A stretch of 64,000 nt of DNA from Brevibacillus laterosporus. Its GTDB lineage: Bacteria; Bacillota; Bacilli; Brevibacillales; Brevibacillaceae. The notes beneath the pieces are model-generated. The model made no database searches and was not told the DNA's origin. It saw only the letters and a list, made by a program, of their open reading frames with translations. The DNA lies in the NCBI GenBank assembly GCA_007833815.1, contig CP033464.1, positions 5,377,501 through 5,441,500 of the forward strand. The letters run 5' to 3'. Both the position numbers and the translations under genes were made by a program. Positions 36,870 to 45,594 of the stretch are shown here, in pieces (positions within the stretch are counted from its first letter, which is position 1; each line of letters begins with the position of its first letter).

Positions 36870-37358
36870 TTAGGCAGCTGTATTTCGTCCCGTTATCATA
36901 CCCAATACATAGCGAATATATGCAGCTACAGTATCATGTTGCGGTTGATACTGAAAATGAACCGACAGATCCATTTGCTTCGTTTGTTCAGTTGAAGCCA
37001 CATTCCAGTGAACTTCCGCTTCGTAAGAAAAATATTCATCGATTCGCTGTTTGGTGGTTTCCGCATCCCTCAGCGAGTTGTAAGAAAATGAAAATCGCAT
37101 CATCATAGGAATATCTTGTTCTTTGTCAGGACCGAAACCGTATCTCCCCGGCTTACTTTTCAGCGTAATGACTCCTGCCAAATCCCAAAGAGTGAAATCC
37201 GCACAAAAGGTGTTTGCAAACGACTCTCCTTGTATTGAAAGCCGTACCCCTCCTTCCGTACGAAGAGATAATGATTGGGCAATCTGCTCTACTTCTTTTT
37301 GCAGACCTTGAAAGGATTGAGAAATAAGTGCGATACTGCCATGCTGGGAAGAATTCAC
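36870..37358 (-). CDS. hypothetical protein
   Basis: A 162-residue soluble product starting with GTG behind GGAGGTG. It contains GGVRLSIQGESFANTFCADF, SKPGRYGFGPDKEQD and a C-terminal VAAYIRYVLGMITGR. No family known to me. The IS605-like element sits 26 bases upstream of the start codon and may have displaced its native promoter or brought a new one. Confidence 0.65.
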   Translation of the reverse strand: MNSSQHGSIALISQSFQGLQKEVEQIAQSLSLRTEGGVRLSIQGESFANTFCADFTLWDLAGVITLKSKPGRYGFGPDKEQDIPMMMRFSFSYNSLRDAETTKQRIDEYFSYEAEVHWNVASTEQTKQMDLSVHFQYQPQHDTVAAYIRYVLGMITGRNTAA

Positions 37359-37384
37359 TACCTACACCTCCATCACTTTTTTAT

Positions 37385-37757
37385 GAATTAGCCGAGAACA
37401 CTCGTGATTTTAATCATGAGATGAATCGGCTTCGGACAAAGCGTGTCTTCTGACACGTTAATTGTCCGACTACTTCTTTGAATAACTAACAAGAACAGGT
37501 ATACTAATCTTGTACAGATTGCTCATTGAAAACTGAATGTATGGGGTTGCCATAAGGAATGCTTTGTGGCGTAAAACATTCAAGCACCTTCGTCCTCTCT
37601 GACCGAAAAGCGAAAACCAAGCAGTAGGTCAGAGAGAAGAGTCCAACGTACACTTTTTTTCAATAACCGTAGGGACTACGGGGATAGCCTGCTAATTCTC
37701 ACTTCGTTGGATGTGATAGCGCAGGAATCTCGTGGCTTTAGCCATGAGAGGTTCAAA
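37385..37757 (+). mobile_element. IS200/IS605-like non-autonomous element, long copy
   Basis: A 373-base element with the same ends as 7162-7420. Both copies follow TTTTAT, a plausible target/TAM motif. The left end holds two hairpins: an imperfect AGCCGAG palindrome and CGGACAA..TTGTCCG with GTGTC-TTCT-GACAC inside. It keeps the 114-base segment (37594-37707) lost from the short copy. The right end is the CTCGTGGC/GCCATGAG hairpin followed by GGTTCAA. No tnpA or tnpB is present, so movement would need a related element elsewhere. Confidence 0.78.
37478..37505 (+). promoter_or_regulatory. promoter inside the IS605-like element
   Basis: TTGAAT, a 16-base spacer and TATACT, reading toward the RNA scaffold; conserved in the short copy at 7255-7282. 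Confidence 0.5.
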
Positions 37758-37777
37758 TCTCTCTTTACTTTTTCGCA
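37594..37777 (+). ncRNA. omega/reRNA-like guide RNA, putative
   Basis: TnpB nucleases use an RNA whose scaffold is the transposon's right end and whose guide is the flanking DNA. Here CTCTCTGACC/GGTCAGAGAG forms a first hairpin (37595-37636), CCGTAG..CTACGG a second, and CTCGTGGC/GCCATGAG the last, then GGTTCAA. The guide would be the 16-20 bases that follow, starting about 37758 (TCTCTCTTTACTTTTTCG). There is no tnpB beside it. Exact ends are inferred. Confidence 0.5.
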
Positions 37778-37826
37778 ATTAGGCTTGTCTAATCCTTTGT
37801 TGAAACATGTCTAGTTTTCTGTATGT

Positions 37827-38831
37827 TTAGACAAATGGATTTGCGCTTATTTGATCAATACGAGAAAAAAGTCGAGCCAGCTTTGTTTGCACCTCATCAT
37901 TTAATTCCAAGTGATAACAACAACCCGCTTCTCGTTGAAAAATCGGAAATGCACCTTCTACTAGCGGTGATATTTCCCGAATGTTTCGAAAAGCAGGAAA
38001 CCGATGAAACACTGTCCTAAATGGATCATCTTGCTGAGTCGGGTACAGATTACGTAAGGAAGGGCTAGTATAAATGGAGAACGTTTGCTCATCGCCATAG
38101 ACCCAGATTAGAAAATCCGCTTCCCGAATATGACTTATTGGATGTTTATTCAGCATGTGTAATGCTTGATGCAAGCTCTCCATCAAGACATGCTCTGCCT
38201 TATCCTGATTCTGTTCCATATGGATTCTGTACAGAAAATCATACGCTTCTCCTTCTTGTAACAATAGTTCATCTAGCAGTTCCATTGCTGGCCTGGAGGC
38301 AATCTCTTCTGATAACGTAATGGACATTCGGGTACGCTCATCTAGTTCCTGAAGCATCTGGTAAACACCTGATCTTTCATTAGATGAAAGCGTAAGAATT
38401 TCTGTGAAGATGTGAACCAGCATGCCCTGTTCCCTTGCTAAAAAAAACAGCTCCAGATTGGGCTGCTCTAACAATGCATGAAGCCAGGTGCGTTCAACAG
38501 TTACATGAGGGGTAAATGAAAGCGGAAATCCGAGTGGGGCAATCGCATCAGATTTTGTCCAGACGATAAGTAGTAATTTCTCCTCATACGTACGAAACTC
38601 AACCGTACTAACTCCCTCTACCGCTTGACTAAAAGCATCAATATCCTCAAATACCAAGTAAATTTCAGAAACACCTTGTTCATTTATTCGTCCAAAACAG
38701 GGGTATCCTTCCTCGTTCACGATTTGGTACAAGGAGACATAAGTCTCTATAGACAGAACCTCCCCTGACGTATGAACATCAGGAGATGGTCCAGAGAAAG
38801 AAAGTAAGGGCTGCATCTGCATTTCTGCCAT
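37827..38831 (-). CDS. hypothetical protein in operon with surE
   Basis: A 334-residue soluble product whose ATG lies 4 bases after the surE stop, with the ribosome site (AGGGGAG) inside the end of surE, so the two are translationally coupled. Residues are mostly helical and acidic, e.g. EIYLVFEDIDAFSQAVEGVS and HMEQNQDKAEHVLMESLHQA; FTPHVTVERTWLHALL stands out. I do not recognise a family. Pairing with a nucleotidase is the only functional hint. Confidence 0.75.
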   Translation of the reverse strand: MAEMQMQPLLSFSGPSPDVHTSGEVLSIETYVSLYQIVNEEGYPCFGRINEQGVSEIYLVFEDIDAFSQAVEGVSTVEFRTYEEKLLLIVWTKSDAIAPLGFPLSFTPHVTVERTWLHALLEQPNLELFFLAREQGMLVHIFTEILTLSSNERSGVYQMLQELDERTRMSITLSEEIASRPAMELLDELLLQEGEAYDFLYRIHMEQNQDKAEHVLMESLHQALHMLNKHPISHIREADFLIWVYGDEQTFSIYTSPSLRNLYPTQQDDPFRTVFHRFPAFRNIREISPLVEGAFPIFQREAGCCYHLELNDEVQTKLARLFSRIDQISANPFV

Positions 38832-38834
38832 TTG

Positions 38835-39632
38835 TTACTCTCCCCTTGGTTTATTTTTTAGAAGTGGCCACTCTTTCATTTGCTCCAGTAATTTTCGGTC
38901 AGTGGAATCGATATGAACAGGCGTAACAGTCATATATCCACTTTTTAACAAACGAAAATCTTCTTGCTCGCCTTGCGTATCCCACTGGTCAGGATATTCT
39001 CTTCCCAAAAAATAACCTGTTTCCGCTGGGCTGTACACATCGTTATAAAAGTCAAACGCTAGAACAGCTGGAGTAATCCCTTTTACTTGGTTCTCAGGCA
39101 AATCGGGGACATTCACATTCCAAAACACTTTCTCTGGCATTTGTTTCTGTTTGGTTTGTTCCATAAATTGTTGGAGCAATGGCCCAATAATGCTGCCTAC
39201 TTCTCCAAAACTTGCCTGATTATGATAATTATCATAGGATAAGGCAACAGCTGGGATACCTAAAATAACAGCTTCACGAGCCGCACTACATGTCCCTGAG
39301 TAGTAAACATCTTTTCCTAGATTAGCACCTACGTTTATTCCTGATAACACGAGATCAGGACGCTCTTGATCTTTAAATAGCAGATAATATGCTGCCTTTA
39401 CACAGTCAGCAGGATTTCCATTTACGCTCCAGGCCTTTACTGGTAAGCCATAAAAATCATGCGGTGTAGGCGCCAGTGCTTCACGAAACGTAACACCGTG
39501 ACCCACTCCGCTTCTCTCTTCACTTGGAGCAACCACATAAATTTCAAGGTCCTGTAAAGGAAGAAGGGCTTCCGCAAGGGTTCGTATACCTAATGCTTCA
39601 ATGCCATCGTCATTTGTAAGCAGAATACGCAT
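38835..39632 (-). CDS. surE: 5'/3'-nucleotidase SurE
   Basis: SurE removes phosphate from nucleoside monophosphates in stationary phase. The 265-residue product begins MRILLTNDDGIEALGIRTLA with the metal-binding NDDG, followed by APSEERSGVGHGVTF and SGINVGANLGKDVYYSGT, all hallmarks. I start at 39632, behind AAAGGAGATT; an upstream ATG lacks a site. It is followed by a coupled gene of unknown function. Confidence 0.95.
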   Translation of the reverse strand: MRILLTNDDGIEALGIRTLAEALLPLQDLEIYVVAPSEERSGVGHGVTFREALAPTPHDFYGLPVKAWSVNGNPADCVKAAYYLLFKDQERPDLVLSGINVGANLGKDVYYSGTCSAAREAVILGIPAVALSYDNYHNQASFGEVGSIIGPLLQQFMEQTKQKQMPEKVFWNVNVPDLPENQVKGITPAVLAFDFYNDVYSPAETGYFLGREYPDQWDTQGEQEDFRLLKSGYMTVTPVHIDSTDRKLLEQMKEWPLLKNKPRGE

Positions 39633-39835
39633 AATACCAATCTCCTTTAACAATCTGATCTTGTTATTGTAACAAATCGGATGGAAAGTTTCACCTCTCG
39701 CCCTACTCATCATTCATAACATTCCTATCAAATAAAAATACCGAGGAATCAAGCACACTCCTATGATACCTTGCTTTTTTAGGAGTTATGCCGTTTTCCT
39801 CGGTTATCTACTTGAATACCACGCTCAATTATTTA

Positions 39836-40403
39836 CTATCGAACACTTGCAACTATGGCAAGAGCTGGGCCATTAGGGTAGGCCGGATCGTCAAAGCTTG
39901 CTTCTATATGGAAGCCGACATGATGCAAGCCTGCAAGCAAATCCTGCCTACTCAACCAATTGCTAAAGGGTAGGGTGCCCCCGATAAACAGACTGCTATC
40001 GAGTGCTTGCAAATAGTTATGTTATACAGCGTATGTGCAAAGCCATACTCTGAAGCTGATTGCCTTCCGCTAAATCGCAAACCGTAATCAACGGTGTGCT
40101 GTAAGATGTTCTCATCAAAATAATGCGTCCATAAATACATTTTCTTGCATCGCTCTTTTAATAATCCCAGCACCATGATTAGATTGACCATATGGTATAA
40201 AACACCAGACGCGAAACAAACATCAAATGTTTGATCTGTCTGTTTTAAAAATTCTACAAAATCCCCGCAAAGATAGCGTACACGTTTCAGATCGTTACTT
40301 CTTTTGTTACCAAACAACGCAAAAAGCATTTGGTATTCGCTTCAATCCCGAGAATGCTGGCGGCATCCCCCTTTTTTTCTAACAAATAACTATGTCCCTT
40401 CAT
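39836..40403 (-). pseudogene. SAM-dependent methyltransferase remnant
   Basis: Three pieces in different frames read as one protein: MKGHSYLLEKKGDAASILGI..NTKCFLRC (from 40403), then RVRYLCGDFVEF and FDVCFASGVLYHMVN (39952-40329 frame), then NWLSRQDLLAGLHHVGFHIE and NGPALAIVAS ending at 39836. The order fits a class I methyltransferase of the Methyltransf_23 type. The start lacks the normal N terminus and at least two frameshifts break it. It is dead. Confidence 0.8.
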
Positions 40404-40410
40404 TTACATA

Positions 40411-41544
40411 TCATCGTTTTTTAAAAAGAGAAAGAAGGCTGAATTTTCTTTGACGGTTATGAGTATTTTTATTTGCTGAGGTATTTTCATGATTTTTCTT
40501 CACATGATTTTTTACATTGTTTCTTTCATGTTTTTTTCCATGAGCTTCTTCTTCACGTTTATTTGTAGGATTATTTGTACGATTGTTTGTACGATTATTC
40601 ACACGTTTATTTACGCGATCCTCTGCACGACTACGTTGTTCTGCTAGACGTAAGGCATATAATCCTGAAATATGAGCAGCCGCCATAGAGGTACCGTCCA
40701 ACGTGCGATATTCTTTATTTAACCAAGTCGATTTAATGGCAACACCAGGAGCAACCGTGTTCAATCCTCTGCCTCTCGCACTAAATTCAGCCAATTTTGC
40801 CTGTTGATTGATGGCTCCTACCGCAACTACTTCACGATAGGCAGCTGGAAATTCCAATGCTCCACCGTTATTACCTGCGGAGGCTACGAGCATGATTCCA
40901 TTCTTGGAGGCTACTCGCAGAGCTTGGTGGAAAGCAGGATGATCCTCCCCCGTACCGAAGCTCATGTTAATAATATCTACCTTCTGCTCAATAGCCCAGT
41001 TAATTCCAGCAATGATGTCGCTGATATTGGCTGTTCCATCCACTCCAAATGCTTGCACATCATAGAGATCGACCTGTGGTGCAATACCTACAATCCCACG
41101 ATTATTGGCCACAGCAGCAATGGTCCCTGCTACATGAGTCCCATGACCTCCAATCGTTTTAGACTGGCCTGCTCCTTTTATCACTGAAACTCTCCCTTTT
41201 ACCTGTCCCTTTAAATCTGGGTGAGAATGGGAAATGCCAGTATCAATCACGGCAACTTTTATTCCCTTACCTTGTGTTACATTCCATATGGCAGGTGCAC
41301 CTATATGCTCCACCCCCCATGGAATTTCATCCTGGCTGTGTAAACGCACCTGTACTTCATTTGATACCGTATATCCTTCCTGACCAATTAATTTGGTCAG
41401 CTTTTCAAATTCATCCTGCGCTACTAATAAACAACCTACCGATGCACAATGCCTAACTGAGGCCATGATGGCTTGATTCTCTGCCAGCTTTTTTGTACAT
41501 ATGTTATAGCCAAGAGTTTTGGGAAATGAAATAATTTTATACAC
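40411..41544 (-). CDS. subtilisin-like serine protease (S8)
   Basis: The 377-residue product starts with GTG behind GGAGGGG. The catalytic triad is visible: Asp in VAVIDTGISHSHPDL, His in GGHGTHVAGT and Ser in LDGTSMAAAH, with the oxyanion Asn in ASAGNNGG. No signal peptide is seen: residues 1-40 look like MYKIISFPKTLGYNICTKKL. A short N-terminal prodomain may be present. The C-terminal 70 residues are a low-complexity Asn/Lys/Arg/Thr tail with NNRTNNRTNNPTNKR repeats and a final KKR, unusual for subtilases. It may work inside the cell or leave by a non-classical route. Confidence 0.88.
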   Translation of the reverse strand: MYKIISFPKTLGYNICTKKLAENQAIMASVRHCASVGCLLVAQDEFEKLTKLIGQEGYTVSNEVQVRLHSQDEIPWGVEHIGAPAIWNVTQGKGIKVAVIDTGISHSHPDLKGQVKGRVSVIKGAGQSKTIGGHGTHVAGTIAAVANNRGIVGIAPQVDLYDVQAFGVDGTANISDIIAGINWAIEQKVDIINMSFGTGEDHPAFHQALRVASKNGIMLVASAGNNGGALEFPAAYREVVAVGAINQQAKLAEFSARGRGLNTVAPGVAIKSTWLNKEYRTLDGTSMAAAHISGLYALRLAEQRSRAEDRVNKRVNNRTNNRTNNPTNKREEEAHGKKHERNNVKNHVKKNHENTSANKNTHNRQRKFSLLSLFKKR

Positions 41545-41605
41545 AAAAGCCCCTCCACGAAAATCATGTCTATTTGATATCCTATGCAGGGACTCATTAA
41601 GTGGC

Positions 41606-42946
41606 TTACGTTTCCACTTTTTCTTTTATGAGTTTCTTCACAAAGACACGTGTAATTCGTAAATGATTCACTTCCCCAACTTCAAATTCATACTCTCCTT
41701 GTTCGACTTTCATGCCTATAGTTGGAGGATGAGTAATCTTCGTATAAATCCAGCCAGCTATTGTATCTACTTCTGTGGTGTCTAACTGTATATGAAGATA
41801 GTCATTTACTTCCTCAAGCAACATACGACCATCAAAGGAAACGATGCTCTCCTCTTTTTGCTTAAATTGCTCGATCTCAGGGCGCTCATCATCAAATTCG
41901 TCCTGAATGTCTCCTACAATCTCTTCCACGATGTCCTCAAGCGTGAGTAACCCAGCTGTACCACCATATTCGTCAATTAGAATGGCTACTTGACTCCGTT
42001 GTTTTTGCAGCATGGTCAACAATTGACTGATAGAGATGGACTCTGGTACAGATAAAGCAGGACGTAATAAATCCGTCAAATGACGTTCCTTCTCTGTTTC
42101 TTTTAACGCATAGGTTAAAATGTCTTTGATATGCAAAATTCCCACCACATGATCCTTATCGCCATTTACCACCGGATAACGAGTAAATCTGCCCGTACTA
42201 ACAATATCCAAATTATCCTCAAAGCTATCTCTAATATCTAGCACAACCATATCTGTTCTAGGTACCATGATTTCTCGAGCTGTCGTTTCCGAGAATTCAA
42301 AGATATTATCTACTAGCATCAATTCGGTGTTATCAATTAATCCGCTTTTGTGGCTTTCATTGACCAAAATACGAATCTCTTCTTCTGTGTGAGCCGCTTC
42401 GTGCTCAGATACCGGTTCAATACCAAACAGGCGCAAAATTTTAGAGGCAGCCCCATTTAACAGCTTAATAAAGGGAAACATCGCTTTATAAAAAACTTGC
42501 ATCGGACGTGCCACAAATAGAGAAACCTGCTCAGGACGCTGTATAGCTAACGACTTGGGCGCCAACTCCCCCAGCACGATATGTAAAAACGTAATAATCA
42601 AAAATCCAATAATAACGGAGATTGAACTCATCCATGGTTCTGTTATTCCTACATATGTAAAAACGGGATGCAATAGATGCGCTATCGCTGGCTCTCCAAT
42701 CCATCCTAACCCTAGAGAAGCGAGCGTAATCCCTAATTGGGTTGCAGATAAATAAGCATCCAGTTGATGTAACAATTTATCAACTAATCTAGCCTTCACA
42801 TTACCTTCTGCTACAAGCTGGGTAATTCGAGATTCACGTATCTTTACCAGAGCGAATTCCGTTGCTACAAAAAACCCGTTTAGAAAAACAAGAAACAGAA
42901 CAAACAATAAATTGATGCTTGTCCCAAAAATATTACTCGAATCCAA
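41606..42946 (-). CDS. CNNM/CorC-family transporter with CBS domains, paralogue
   Basis: A 446-residue paralogue of the 17074 gene with the same order: CNNM spans (LLFVLFLVFLNGFFVATEFA, TFLHIVLGELAPKSLAIQ), CBS pair (MVPRTDMVVLD; ILIDEYGGTAGLLTLEDIVE) and CorC_HlyC end (TTEVDTIAGWIYTKI). Likely a divalent cation (Mg2+) efflux or homeostasis protein. The start is a TTG behind AGGAGGAAAG, as in the paralogue. It is divergent from the XPB-type helicase. Confidence 0.92.
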   Translation of the reverse strand: MDSSNIFGTSINLLFVLFLVFLNGFFVATEFALVKIRESRITQLVAEGNVKARLVDKLLHQLDAYLSATQLGITLASLGLGWIGEPAIAHLLHPVFTYVGITEPWMSSISVIIGFLIITFLHIVLGELAPKSLAIQRPEQVSLFVARPMQVFYKAMFPFIKLLNGAASKILRLFGIEPVSEHEAAHTEEEIRILVNESHKSGLIDNTELMLVDNIFEFSETTAREIMVPRTDMVVLDIRDSFEDNLDIVSTGRFTRYPVVNGDKDHVVGILHIKDILTYALKETEKERHLTDLLRPALSVPESISISQLLTMLQKQRSQVAILIDEYGGTAGLLTLEDIVEEIVGDIQDEFDDERPEIEQFKQKEESIVSFDGRMLLEEVNDYLHIQLDTTEVDTIAGWIYTKITHPPTIGMKVEQGEYEFEVGEVNHLRITRVFVKKLIKEKVET

Positions 42947-43094
42947 CGCCCTTTCCTCCTATCTCTATAAAGGTACTTGTATTGTAACCTGAGCCCCTGA
43001 TTTTGAACCAAAATGAAGCTCCTCCCCTGCTTTTCCCTTTCGTCCCGAAATATGGTACCATTGGCTTTATTGATACCGCTATGAGGTGAAGAAC

Positions 43095-44786
43095 GTGTCT
43101 TTTCAACCCCATTTACCGCTAATTGTGCAAAGTGATCGGAGTATTTTAGTAGAAGTCGAGAATCCCCTATTTGATGAAGCAAGACAAGCGATTAGTGGCT
43201 TTGCTGAGCTGATTAAAAGCCCAGAATATATACACACCTATCGTCTTACACCGCTCTCATTATGGAATGCCGCAGCAAGTCAGCTACAAGCAGAACAGAT
43301 TTTGGATGCCCTAAGCCGGTACAGTAAATACGGTCTGCCTCCTTCTGTGGCGGATGAGATCAAAAGAGCGTTTGCTAGATATGGATTAATTCAAATGCAT
43401 ACATACGAGGATGGCATCGCCCTGACAAGTGTTGACCCCCTGATCTTAGCTGAAGTCATGGGTTATCAGTCCTTACAACCTTATATAGAAGAAAAACGGT
43501 CGGACAGCTTGTATATATTGAAGCCTTATTCTCGTGGACTGGTAAAACAGGCTCTCATCAAGCTTGGCTATCCTGTGCAGGATATAGCCGGCTATCAGGA
43601 AGGCGAACCATGTCCGATGAAGCTTATGTCTCACGGTAGTACTGGTGCGCCTTTTGCTTTGCGAGATTATCAGCTTGATGCTGTAGAAGCCTTTTATGCT
43701 AATGGTACTGCATATGGTGGCAGTGGCGTCTTGTGCTTGCCTTGTGGAGCTGGAAAAACCATTATTGGAATGGGAACCATGGCACGTTTTGAGACAGCCA
43801 CACTTATCTTAACCACAAGCACGACCTCTGTCCGGCAATGGATCAACGAAGTAATAACAAAAACCACCCTGACCACTGACATGGTGGGCGAATATACTGG
43901 TGAACAAAAAGAGGTACGCCCTGTTACAGTTACCACCTATCAGATGGTGACATCTAGACGGCGAGGTGGGGAAGAGTTTCCTCATATGAACTTGTTTACG
44001 GATCATAATTGGGGGTTAATCATTTACGACGAAGTACACATGCTCCCTGCACCCATCTTCAAAATGACTTCGAGCATTCAAGCCAAACGCCGATTAGGTC
44101 TGACCGCTACCTTAGTACGTGAAGATGGAAAAGAAGATGAGGTCTTCTCACTAATTGGACCTAAAAAATACGAAATGCCGTGGAAAGCTTTAGAAGCACA
44201 AGGCTGGATCGCAACAGCCCTCTGTAAAGAAATCAGACTACCACTCCCCTCTATCTATCGAGAAGCCTACGCTTTTTCTAGCACACGTGAAAAATATCGA
44301 TTAGCAGCGGAGAACCCATATAAGGTGGACTGGGTACAAAAACTACTGGAGCAACATAAAGATGATCAAATCCTAATTATTGGTCAGTACATCAAACAAT
44401 TGGAGCAGGTAGCAAGTACACTAGGATTACCGCTGATCACGGGTAAAACACCTGAAGAAGACCGTGGTCGCTATTATGACATGTTTAAACGTGGGGAGAT
44501 CAAACAGCTAGTGATATCTAAGGTAGCCAATTTTGCAGTAGATTTGCCAGATGCTAATGTTGCTATTCAAATCTCCGGCACATTTGGCTCTAGACAAGAA
44601 GAAGCTCAACGATTGGGCCGTGTTTTGCGTCCTAAGGCAACCAACCAAGCCTATTTTTATACACTGGTGTCACGGGATACCCGCGAGCAGGAGTTTTCCA
44701 GTAAGCGCCAAATGTTTCTATTAGAACAAGGTTATCACTATCAGGTTATAGATGCCGAGGTAGATACATCAAGCTTTGAAGCTTAG
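43095..44786 (+). CDS. XPB-type DNA helicase
   Basis: Bacterial relatives of the eukaryotic repair helicase XPB/Rad25 unwind DNA. I start at a GTG at 43095, 7 bases after GAGGTGA; the product has 563 residues. Residues 1-180 are a damage-recognition-like N-terminal region (LVEVENPLFDEARQAISGFA). The helicase core has RDYQLDAVEAF (Q-like), LPCGAGKTIIGMG (Walker A), IIYDEVHMLPAP (DEVH box), LGLTATLVREDG (motif III) and QRLGRVLRPKA (VI). Similar proteins occur scattered in Bacilli. Its repair role here is by homology only. Confidence 0.9.
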   Translation: MSFQPHLPLIVQSDRSILVEVENPLFDEARQAISGFAELIKSPEYIHTYRLTPLSLWNAAASQLQAEQILDALSRYSKYGLPPSVADEIKRAFARYGLIQMHTYEDGIALTSVDPLILAEVMGYQSLQPYIEEKRSDSLYILKPYSRGLVKQALIKLGYPVQDIAGYQEGEPCPMKLMSHGSTGAPFALRDYQLDAVEAFYANGTAYGGSGVLCLPCGAGKTIIGMGTMARFETATLILTTSTTSVRQWINEVITKTTLTTDMVGEYTGEQKEVRPVTVTTYQMVTSRRRGGEEFPHMNLFTDHNWGLIIYDEVHMLPAPIFKMTSSIQAKRRLGLTATLVREDGKEDEVFSLIGPKKYEMPWKALEAQGWIATALCKEIRLPLPSIYREAYAFSSTREKYRLAAENPYKVDWVQKLLEQHKDDQILIIGQYIKQLEQVASTLGLPLITGKTPEEDRGRYYDMFKRGEIKQLVISKVANFAVDLPDANVAIQISGTFGSRQEEAQRLGRVLRPKATNQAYFYTLVSRDTREQEFSSKRQMFLLEQGYHYQVIDAEVDTSSFEA

Positions 44787-44969
44787 CAAACGTAAAGAAT
44801 GAGCTACGTACCAAGCTTTCCTAGTTTTTGTATCGTTTTTTTTTCTAAAAAAATGATAGAATGGGGAAGAAACTTTACAAGCACCAGCTTTTTTACAACG
44901 TCTTATCCATGCTTATACGTTATGTAAGAGGACTGGAAATATTTGTGGAATAAAAACAAAAAAACCAAC

Positions 44970-44996
44970 TGAAACGTTTGAAAACAACGTATCGTC
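44970..44996 (+). promoter_or_regulatory. ECF-type promoter before the sigma factor gene
   Basis: TGAAAC, 17 bases, CGTC: this fits the ECF consensus of SigW/SigM-type factors. It lies 28 bases before the start codon, so the sigma factor probably drives its own operon. Confidence 0.7.
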
Positions 44997-45024
44997 AGAT
45001 GAAGTGAAGGGAGGCAATACTTCG

Positions 45025-45594
45025 ATGCAAACCGACAGTGAAGTTGTACAACAGGTTTTGCAAGGGGACGTCGAAGCTTTTCGTGACATTATTCAAAAAT
45101 ACCAACATATGATCTATATCTTCATATATAAGATGGTAAACAACAAGTCAGACGCTGAAGATCTGACCCAAGAGGTATTTATCAAAGCCTACGAAAAGCT
45201 GAACACCTATCGAGGTGAAAGTCAACTAACTACATGGCTCCATACTTTAGCGAGGAATCGTACCATCGACTTTCTCCGGCGCCGGAAGTTCCATGATACG
45301 GATGAACAATTGGCTTTCGTCCCTTCAGGAGTACAGAATGAACAACCACAGGAATCGCTTCTGCGAAAAGAACAACAGAAGACCATCGCCGAAGCTTTCG
45401 AGCTGCTATCTGACTCCTATAAAGAAGTTATTGTGCTTCGTTGTACGCACGAATATCCCTTTGATAAAATAGCTTCCCTTCTCGGGGTAGCAGAGTCTAC
45501 AGCACGGGTTCGATATTTACGAGCAAGGCAAGAATTTGCCAAAGTGTTAACGAAGATGGAAGGAGGACTCGTACATGAATTGCCAAGAATTTAA
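45025..45594 (+). CDS. ECF RNA polymerase sigma factor
   Basis: The 189-residue product holds region 2 (FRDIIQKYQHMIYIFIYKMV, then DAEDLTQEVFIKAYEKL) and region 4 (LSDSYKEVIVLRCTHEYPFD, then IASLLGVAESTARVRYLRAR). It starts at an ATG behind GGGAGG; an upstream in-frame GTG overlaps the site. The next gene overlaps by 20 bases and encodes its likely anti-sigma partner. An ECF-type promoter lies upstream. Such pairs usually sense envelope stress; the signal here is not readable. Confidence 0.93.
   Translation: MQTDSEVVQQVLQGDVEAFRDIIQKYQHMIYIFIYKMVNNKSDAEDLTQEVFIKAYEKLNTYRGESQLTTWLHTLARNRTIDFLRRRKFHDTDEQLAFVPSGVQNEQPQESLLRKEQQKTIAEAFELLSDSYKEVIVLRCTHEYPFDKIASLLGVAESTARVRYLRARQEFAKVLTKMEGGLVHELPRI

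Noticed and set aside
37827-38020. Plus-strand frame beside the IS605-like element as a tnpB relic
   Set aside because: It is the antisense of the hypothetical gene next to surE and has no zinc-finger or RuvC-like motif.
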